Positions 9,237 through 14,040 of a stretch of DNA of 14,040 nt are shown one piece after another. Source of the stretch: Pelagophyceae sp. CCMP2097. Its lineage: Eukaryota; Sar; Pelagophyceae. The stretch spans positions 29,585 through 43,624 of the forward strand of contig MU657361.1 in NCBI GenBank assembly GCA_026770575.1, read 5' to 3'. The position numbers and the translations under genes are program-made. Under the pieces are notes generated by a model. The model searched no databases and was not told where the DNA came from. It was given only the letters and a program-made list of their open reading frames with translations. Position 1 is the first letter of the stretch, and each line of letters begins with the position of its first letter.

Positions 9237-10509
9237 ATGGAAGGAGCAATTTCTCAACGATTTACAAACCTAAACAAAGATCGCGCCGCTCCAAGTCGCC
9301 TGCAATATGCTAAAATTTTACCCCTTGGTGGAACGACTGCAAGGACTGGAGAAATTATAAGAATCTCACTGCCAGCCAACAGAGCAGCGACAAGCATCGA
9401 TTGGAACGCCAGTTATTTACGCGTAGATATCTCGACATCACAAGATGTCGTTCTGGCGGAAGATTCCGGATTTATGGGATGCTTTTCATCTCTAACACTT
9501 CGTATTTCTGGATCTGTATTACATCAAATCACAAACCACGGACCTTATAAAGCACTTTTCGGGCAATTATTATATTCCGAAGACGTGTTGAAAAAAGATT
9601 TTGCGATCAGTCAGGGACGGGTGGACGTATTATTACAAAAACGTGTTCAACAAATCCTCCAACAACTCTGTGCGAACCTATGAGTAATTTCGGAGGCATA
9701 TGCGCCCTTAACAAATATACTACGATGAATACAGCCGATTCACTAACCTTTCATTTTCAACTGGAATCTGCTACTTATGGTGTCTCTACCTGTTTATCCG
9801 CTAATCCAACTCAAGATCAAATAACTCAAGCGGATGCCAATGCGGTTACCATGGAAGGTGACGTGAACGGGTTGGTTTTCAGCAACATTGAATTTGTCTG
9901 CGCATTCGTGGAGACATCGCCGGCCGTTGAAAATATGATACTACAAATGCATGGTGGTATTCACAATTACCTGAGTCAGAATGTTGCTAGTTTCACGTCT
10001 AACGTCCCGCAAAATGTTATAATCCACAACTTTAATAAGGGATGTTCGTTAAGTAGTGCGAATTGCATTTACATCGGCTTTCGAAATATTTTAAAACGTT
10101 CTCAACACCAGCATGCGGATTTTGTTAAATCAACATTGAAAAATGTCACCTTGTATATCGATGGGCGGGCACAAGTTCTTAGCGGCGGTATTGATGTATC
10201 AAAAGATGCAATTGTAAAAGCCCATCAGCGCATATCAAATCATCACCTATCAGACGGGACTATCCCCGGTATTAACTTCCAAGCGAATTATACAAAAGAA
10301 TCTTATTTTATATGCTTCGATTTAGAAACCATTCAAGAGAAATCCATGATCTTACGCTCGGAATTTGATTAATCCTCAACAACAACAATCTCGAAGTCAC
10401 ATTTGGTACACCGACGCCAGATCCATTGTTAATGGATGTGTTCGTATCCTATGATTGTATGATTTCGTGCGATATGACCACAAACCGAAATTGGGAAATC
10501 TCTATTTAA
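9237..10509 (+). pseudogene. Major capsid protein (double jelly-roll), two frameshifts
   Basis: Three consecutive frames carry one protein. The first (9237-9683) begins MEGAISQRF and includes LQYAKILPLGGT, EIIRISLPANRAATSIDW and NASYLRVDIS, the typical start of a PLV or virophage double jelly-roll capsid protein. The second (from about 9680 to 10372) carries the middle, with SLTFHFQLESA and NVTLYIDGRAQ. The third (about 10375-10509) supplies a C-terminal strand pair with NNLEVTFGTPTPDPLLMDVFV. The virion shell would be built from trimers of this protein. Each switch is a one-base loss, near 9670 and 10370. The total of about 424 codons is at the short end for the family. An ATG at 9680 happens to open the second frame. 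The frameshifts make it nonfunctional unless they are sequencing errors. Confidence 0.85.
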
Positions 10510-10525
10510 AAAATATATATATAAT

Positions 10526-10702
10526 ATGCGTGTGTGCTTAGTAGTTTTTCATGATACAAAAACAAAATTGATGGGAATATACATATTCACATCATATAAA
10601 AATCTAATGATTAAAACAAAAAACTTTTTTGACTATAACGATATAGTTGGGGATTGTATAAAAAAGAAAAGAAAAGAAAACTTCCGAATTATTAAATTCT
10701 AA
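10526..10702 (+). CDS. Intact small ORF after the capsid gene (58 aa)
   Basis: The frame runs unbroken from ATG 10526 to TAA 10702. It follows an AAAAAATATATATATAAT stretch that could serve as a promoter. The product begins with a hydrophobic run (MRVCLVVFHD) and ends with a basic KKKRKENFRIIKF tail. No family is recognised. It lies between the capsid gene and the convergent packaging-ATPase relic. It may be a small virion or regulatory protein, or a chance open frame in AT-rich DNA, although its survival between broken genes is notable. Confidence 0.4.
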   Translation: MRVCLVVFHDTKTKLMGIYIFTSYKNLMIKTKNFFDYNDIVGDCIKKKRKENFRIIKF

Positions 10703-10712
10703 TTTTTAAAAT

Positions 10713-11494
10713 TCAATTTAATTTGTCAAAAATAATCTCTGTAAAATTTCTATAAAATTTATTTGGTATACACATGAAATTTATAAATAATGTATCACCC
10801 TTTTTTTGGTAAACATGCTTTACTAATTTGTCTTGTTCATCACGTGATAGAAAAGAGAGATATTCATCTCTTGTAATCAAATCTCGTTTGGAATTGAAAT
10901 TTTTAAATATAATAACACCAAACAAATTACTTCGAATTGCTGGAGGGATTTGAATGACTTCCTGTAAAAGACTGTTAATTTTTAATGTCTTAATGTCAGT
11001 AAAAGTTGAGTAAATTTATTTATAATTTTCATGTTACTTCGCAATTTGCTGGTCGCATCATCGACTATGAACAATGTATCCATCTTATTCTTCGCATTTT
11101 CCATAGCAATATCTTCGACTTCCTCCAATAATTCATATGTAAAATCATGATGAATATTGCTCTCATCTAACCCTTCAAAAGGATTGTTATCTAAACTGTC
11201 AAGCGTGCTCTTAGGACAACTTAAACAATTGTCGAATATAATCCATGATATGCACGAGATTATTTTTTTTTTAAGATTCTATTAGTGACACCATCAAACT
11301 GCTTTTTCCTGACCCGCATGGTCCGCATATCGCCAACGAATGGGGAGTTTTAAAAAGCGGCGTGTCCTCTAACTAACCAAGTCGCTGGTTTATACGAATT
11401 GTTTTTTTCCTTCATAATATGTAGGCAACGAATCGGAATACATCGTAGGCCATTCGATTTTAAACGTTGTTGCAGGAGCGTCACTAAAATTCAT
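10713..11494 (-). pseudogene. FtsK/A32-like DNA-packaging ATPase, broken
   Basis: On the minus strand, starting at ATG 11494 (MNFSDAPATTFKIEW), the fragments read through the Walker A motif GPCGSGKSSLM (11298-11324 region) and the Walker B segment TLFIVDDAT (11051-11077). They end with IPPAIRSNLFGVIIF and FINFMCIPNKF before the stop at 10713. This is the layout of the genome-packaging ATPase shared by PLVs, virophages and Polintons, which drives DNA into the capsid. There is an in-frame stop near the N-terminus, a stop run after the Walker A region, and at least two frame changes, so it is inactive. It converges with the capsid genes. The last 70 codons form one clean frame (10713-10925). Confidence 0.85.
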
Positions 11495-11553
11495 TAATTA
11501 AACTTTTAATTTTTTTTTACAAAACTCTTATTTTATATTTTATTATTTTACAA

Positions 11554-11617
11554 AACCCCGAACACGAAACGAACTTCACTCGAACACATCAAACATACCA
11601 CATGCGTGTTCGGGGTT
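11554..11617. repeat. Hairpin with perfect 13-base stem
   Basis: AACCCCGAACACG (11554-11566) is the exact reverse complement of 11605-11617. The loop is 38 bases. It marks the point where the AT-rich viral genes give way to the GC-richer arm. Confidence 0.75.
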
Positions 11618-11636
11618 GAACATGACAGAACCCGAA

Positions 11637-11668
11637 GTCGAACACAAGTTGAACAGAACCAGAACACG
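11637..11668 (+). repeat. Imperfect 32-base direct repeat, copy 1
   Basis: This copy begins GTCGAACACAAGTTGAA and matches 12234-12266 apart from a one-base gap and a few substitutions. The two copies lie on either side of MITE C. Confidence 0.65.
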
Positions 11669-11789
11669 ATAGACCTCCAAAGACGACGACGCCAAACACG
11701 ACGAACACCCGAAACACGCGGCGCCAAGCAGCAAAAGTTTGTAGGCTCAATAAAACGGCTTTAAATGTCCTGGGGTTATAATAGGATTT

Positions 11790-12120
11790 GTGGCTGGGGA
11801 AGATAGAAATGCACTCTTATTGGCGAGGGTAGTTATCGAGGAAAACGTGATTTAGTGCTGGGGTGGTTTTAGTGATCTGAGCGCGCTCCGCGCGAGCGCG
11901 CGATCACGCACAGCGAAAAGACTCGTTTGAAAAAATAAAGAGAAACGCGCCCTTTTTTGTTCAATTCCTACCTTCCCCAAGGCACTGCGCTTCGAGGACG
12001 ACGAGTTAGAAGGCGGCGTTTGGACGAGCCGATCCGGCTCGCTGAACTCTACACCTTAGGCGGGCTAACTCGGATTTGATATACCCGGAGTAAAAGTCTA
12101 TTTCTATCTTCCCCAGCCAC
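11790..12120. mobile_element. MITE C, 331 bp inverted-repeat element
   Basis: Perfect 21-base inverted repeats bound it: GTGGCTGGGGAAGATAGAAAT at 11790-11810 and its complement at 12100-12120. Identical ATTT tetramers flank it (11786-11789 and 12121-12124) and may be a short target duplication. The interior holds GC-rich hairpins: GCGCGCT/AGCGCGC around 11882-11905 and GAGCCG/CGGCTC around 12028. No coding frame is supported. It is nested inside the viral element, so it inserted after the virus or arrived with that arm. Confidence 0.72.
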
Positions 12121-12153
12121 ATTTTATAAAGTTCACTAGCATAACGGCGACAA

Positions 12154-12234
12154 GGAAACCCGCGGAAAATACGTTGGGAAACCCGTAGAGGATACGTTGG
12201 GAAACCCGCAGAGGATACGTTGGGCAACCCGCGG
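12154..12234 (+). repeat. 23-base tandem repeat, about 3.5 copies
   Basis: Units of the form GGGAAACCCG(Y)(R)GAGGATACGTT follow head to tail, the first slightly diverged and the last partial. The unit contains no palindrome longer than a few bases. Function unknown. Confidence 0.8.
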
Positions 12235-12266
12235 TCGAAACACAAGTTGAAGAAAACGAGAACACG
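12234..12266 (+). repeat. Imperfect 32-base direct repeat, copy 2
   Basis: This copy matches 11637-11668. Together they suggest the arm carried a tandem or long duplicated segment before MITE C landed between the copies. Confidence 0.65.
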
Positions 12267-12321
12267 GCAGGATTAAAAAAAAAACACAAACAGCCCCGAA
12301 AACCGAAAACAACCAAACGCG

Positions 12322-12358
12322 AAAACGCAAGAAAACGCAAGAAGACGCAAGAAGACGC
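12322..12358 (+). repeat. 10-base tandem repeat, about 3.7 copies
   Basis: The unit AAGAAGACGC (or AAGAAAACGC) repeats head to tail. It gives a purine-rich strand in the right arm of the viral element. Confidence 0.75.
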
Positions 12359-12534
12359 GCGGAGGAGGAACACAGGGGAATTGAAAACCCGCATGAAGAC
12401 ACATAAATCCGCAAAGGGTTGGGTACACAAACCCAACAAAAAAAACTGAAACTTAGATGAAAGTAACGAGGATAGAAATTCCTAACCCCGTCAACAAATC
12501 GGCAGCAATTTAGGTCAAATCCTCACCCAGAATC

Positions 12535-12543
12535 CCTCGGGTG
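12535..12543. repeat. Right copy of 9-base direct repeat flanking the viral element
   Basis: CCTCGGGTG matches 2920-2928 exactly. It can be read as a target-site duplication made by a transposase, or as a short shared core left by a site-specific recombinase. Confidence 0.85.
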
Positions 12544-12967
12544 TGCGGCGTGGCTCGAGAAGAAGGCCGGGACGTTCAAGCCGCACCACATCTGCAAGGT
12601 CGGCGGCGCGGTCTCGTACTCACACGGGTGCGCCAAGAAGTACTCCAAGGGCCAGCCGTCGACGAACCACCTCATTCAGTGCCCCGAGTGCCCATTGAAG
12701 CCGATGCTGCAGTACTTTTGGAAGTACCAGTACATGCAGGAGCACTGGGAGCGCATGCACGCGACGATCACCATGTCCGCGTCGCTGGTGGCCGACCTCC
12801 AGATCGGGGCCGATGAGCGCGCCGAAATCAAGAAGTTCAAGACGGCGTCGGCGGTGTCCCAGACCAAGAAGCGCCGCCGCAGCGCCGCTGCCGCGGCGCC
12901 GGGGGTGGCCGCGAACAAAGCGCGCCAGCAGCAGTCCGCCCAGCGATGGAACACGGGGCCGCGCTGA
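12544..12967 (+). pseudogene. Transposon-encoded Cys/His-rich protein, 3' part
   Basis: This is the continuation of the transposon gene whose front part ends at 2928. The split codon TG-T joins across the viral element and reads on in the same frame to a TGA at 12965-12967. It contributes more potential metal ligands: HHIC, HGC, CPEC, and a WxYxYMQEHWERMH stretch with two His. Together with CGLCG just before the break, this forms a C-terminal zinc-binding domain. The tail is a KKRRR basic patch with Ala- and Gln-rich sequence, consistent with nuclear localisation. From memory, similar Cys/His tails occur in uncharacterised proteins repeated in some basidiomycete genomes. This is a weak resemblance. 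Confidence 0.75.
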
Positions 12968-13073
12968 GTCGTCACCGCCGGGCGCAACCCAGTGACGGTT
13001 CGGGTTTTCTAAAAAAACGAAATTTTTCACCAAGCAATAATTGGGTTCGGCGCTTAAAATTCTAGTCTAGTTA

Positions 13074-13113
13074 GTGTCATGTGGTTCCGCGCTGCGTTTT
13101 TGCGTGCCCCTTG
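13074..13113 (-). repeat. Transposon right terminal inverted repeat
   Basis: This 40-base reverse-complement copy of the left end is followed by CTTTTTA at 13114-13120. It begins about 105 bases after the stop codon of the transposon gene, which marks the gene as part of this element. Confidence 0.88.
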
Positions 13114-13166
13114 CTTTTTAACCAGTTCAGAACTGTCCTGAACTGTGTATTTGTCATTTTCTGAAC

Positions 13167-13200
13167 GAGTTCTGAACTAGTTAAATAAAGTGAACCTGTC
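13167..13200 (-). repeat. MITE B right terminal inverted repeat
   Basis: This is the reverse complement of 704-737 with two mismatches and is followed by TA at 13201-13202. Its position 165 bases upstream of the recombinase start codon means MITE B lies in that gene's 5' region. Confidence 0.85.
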
Positions 13201-13262
13201 TATTGGCCAACTCCGGATTTCAGCGAGGGTTCCGGAGAAGAGAGAGTGTTCCGGAGGAGGTC

Positions 13263-13303
13263 CGGCGGGACGGACCCACGCCACCGTTCGGCGGGACGGA
13301 CCC
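13263..13303 (+). repeat. 26-base tandem duplication upstream of the recombinase gene
   Basis: CGGCGGGACGGACCC occurs at 13263-13277 and again at 13289-13303, a period of 26 bases. It lies in the 5' region of the recombinase gene between MITE B and the ATG at 13365. Confidence 0.7.
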
Positions 13304-13364
13304 CTCCCGACACCGTGACGCCAGAACGCCAGGCCCAGAGGCCTGGACTTGGAAGAAAACGCCA

Positions 13365-14040
13365 ATGTCCGTCCCCGGGCCGCCCGGCGCGATCGGCCAT
13401 GCCGGTAACGCGCCTGCCACGCAGCAGGGGCGCACGAGCGCGTTAAAGTTCTTCGCTGCGCTCGCCGCGGCAACCCCAGGGGCCAATCTTCCGCTTCCCG
13501 CCGCTGGCGTCGAGGCGCTCGACCTGGCACCAGAGGCGACGCTGGGCTCGAAGAAGATCTGGGAGGAGTTTGCGTTATGGCTCACCAGCGCCTTAAAGCA
13601 GGACGGGGAGCACTATGCGACCAGCACGGTTGTCGTCACGATCAACTCCGTCATCCAGCAGGCGCGCAAGCGGTTCGAGACCGCCTCTCGCCTCTCCCGC
13701 GACCACGCTCTTCTTCACGTGCCTCGACGGCGCGCCGCACTCGGCGCAGGCGATATGGATCAAGGGCGTGAGGAGAAACATGGAGCGCGTGTGCTTCCAG
13801 CGCGCCGCGCTGACCGGCGAAGAGACGGACCACTCGCCGACGTCGATTTGCCAGTGAGTACCATTCGGTCGTGTTTCGTTTGCAAACGACGTCCGTCTTA
13901 GGTGCCACGTCAAGGCAATGGTGCGCGCGCTCGCCCTCGAGGGCTCGCCCGAGGCCGCGGGGCGCAAGGCCGCGATCCTCAACTTGTACTTGGTCGCCGG
14001 CCGCTCGGGCGAGCTCGGGTGGTTGAACTGGGACTCGTTA
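13365..14040 (+). CDS. Probable tyrosine recombinase (Crypton-like), 5' part, runs off the window
   Basis: The likely start is the ATG at 13365 (AACGCCAATG). The frame reads MSVPGPPGAIGHAG and continues through helical segments SALKFFAALAAA and KKIWEEFALWLTSALKQDGEHY. These resemble the N-terminal DNA-binding helices of a tyrosine recombinase. The frame shifts by one base between about 13680 and 13725 and continues to an intron at 13854. After it comes AAILNLYLVAGRSGELGWLNWDSL, close to the box I pattern (GxRxxEL..L.W.D) that carries the first catalytic Arg. The catalytic His-x-x-Arg and Tyr lie beyond the window. Crypton elements are the eukaryotic transposons with such recombinases, so this may be another mobile-element gene rather than a host gene. 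The frame shift may be a lesion or a sequencing error. MITE B ends 165 bases upstream. Confidence 0.55.
13854..13901 (+). other. 48-base intron in the recombinase gene
   Basis: The donor GTGAGT at 13854 and acceptor TCTTAG ending at 13901 bound it. Removing it joins ...ICQ to CHVKAMVRAL in frame, as codons TGC-CAG-TGC-CAC. Its small size resembles introns of compact protist genomes. Confidence 0.72.

Larger units (their letters stand above)
2929..12534. mobile_element. Endogenous polinton-like virus (PLV), decayed provirus
   Basis: This 9606-base AT-rich block interrupts the transposon gene and is flanked by a perfect 9-base repeat. Its ends share a weak inverted pattern, GATnnnGGGTGnG, and both carry TTTGACCT a little further in. 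It encodes a capsid module (putative penton and major capsid protein), a packaging ATPase, and a primase/superfamily 3 helicase. That combination is characteristic of polinton-like viruses and relatives (virophages, Polintons). No integrase, protein-primed polymerase or protease is recognisable, and the length is modest for a PLV, so material may have been lost. Most genes contain stops and frameshifts, so it is an inactive relic. The right arm (about 11545-12534) is richer in GC and repeats than the rest. Confidence 0.87.
11545..12534. other. GC-richer, repeat-rich right arm of the viral element
   Basis: No gene is supported. The base composition rises compared with the viral interior. The arm holds a 13-base hairpin, a 32-base imperfect direct repeat, MITE C, a 23-base tandem repeat, a 10-base tandem repeat and the recurring CGAGGATAGAAAT motif. 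Overlapping open frames on the minus strand near 12006-12439 are products of the tandem repeats. Confidence 0.6.
1063..13113. mobile_element. DNA transposon with 39-40 base TIRs, inserted in MITE B and split by the viral element
   Basis: The ends are CAAGGGGCACGCAAAAA at 1063 and its reverse complement ending at 13113. The inverted repeat extends to 1101 and 13074 with only a one-base gap and a few substitutions. The flanking 7-mers CTTTTTA (1056-1062 and 13114-13120) are identical, as expected of a target duplication. Without the viral insert the element would be about 2.4 kb with a single gene. The terminal pattern CAAGG would suit a hAT-type end, but hAT duplications are 8 bases and the encoded protein shows no hAT features, so the superfamily is left open. 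Confidence 0.85.
704..13200. mobile_element. MITE B, interrupted by a larger transposon
   Basis: Inverted ends of 34 bases (704-737 and 13167-13200) match at 32 positions and begin GACAGGTTCACTTT. TA dinucleotides flank both sides (702-703, 13201-13202). Without the transposon nested at 1063-13113 and one copy of its 7-base duplication, MITE B would be about 439 bp. The retained arms (704-1062 and 13121-13200) are rich in the short motif AGTTCAGAACT in both orientations. They have no coding capacity. The stretch 738-1055 holds only this repeat-rich MITE body. Confidence 0.8.

Noticed and set aside
9660..9690. Programmed ribosomal frameshift in the capsid gene
   Set aside because: No slippery heptamer is evident, a second shift of the same kind occurs near 10370, and neighbouring genes are plainly decayed.
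12154..12358. Possible CRISPR-like array
   Set aside because: The 23-base units are directly adjacent without spacers, and the context is eukaryotic.
12006..12439. Overlapping minus-strand frames with repeated RVSQRI-like text
   Set aside because: The repeated text is the translation of the 23-base tandem repeat and the 10-base repeat. No gene is supported.
1063..13113. Calling the 2.4 kb transposon a hAT element
   Set aside because: The terminal CAAGG pattern fits, but the duplication is 7 bases rather than 8, and no hAT dimerisation or DDE signature was seen.

Overview
This window is eukaryotic. It looks like GC-rich protist or algal nuclear DNA carrying a large AT-rich insertion of viral origin. 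The evidence is GT-AG introns in the GC-rich genes (76 and 48 bases), TA-flanked MITE-like elements, and an integrated polinton-like virus (PLV/virophage-type). The host cannot be named from the sequence.

The layout is nested, and target-site duplications support each layer. (1) The flanking DNA is 1-288 and 13203-14040. The right flank holds the start of a probable tyrosine-recombinase gene. MITE A (289-685, TA duplication) sits in the left flank. (2) MITE B is bounded by TA dinucleotides and 34-base inverted ends at 704-737 and 13167-13200. It would be only about 439 bp if uninterrupted. (3) Inside MITE B lies a DNA transposon (ends 1063 and 13113, 39-40 base inverted repeats, 7-base duplication CTTTTTA). 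It would be about 2.4 kb if uninterrupted and carries one intron-containing gene for a cysteine/histidine-rich protein of about 690 residues. (4) Inside that gene lies a 9.6 kb viral element (2929-12534) flanked by a 9-base duplication, CCTCGGGTG. Removing the element and one repeat copy rejoins the transposon gene in frame. (5) Inside the GC-richer right arm of the viral element is a further small inverted-repeat element, MITE C (11790-12120).

The viral element reads, left to right: repeat-rich left arm with a foldback; a 49-residue AT-hook protein; a heavily broken primase / superfamily 3 helicase; a broken protein with zinc-ribbon and DUF5710-like motifs; an unidentified decayed region; a broken small gene; an intact putative penton (minor capsid) gene; a major capsid protein with two frameshifts; an intact 58-residue ORF; and, on the minus strand, a broken FtsK/A32-like packaging ATPase. 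Capsid genes, packaging ATPase and replication helicase together identify a polinton-like virus. No integrase, protease or DNA polymerase B was recognised. Most genes are disabled, so the provirus looks dead. The capsid block is in visibly better condition than the replication block.

Translations were read by eye, and domain names rest on motif recognition without database searches.
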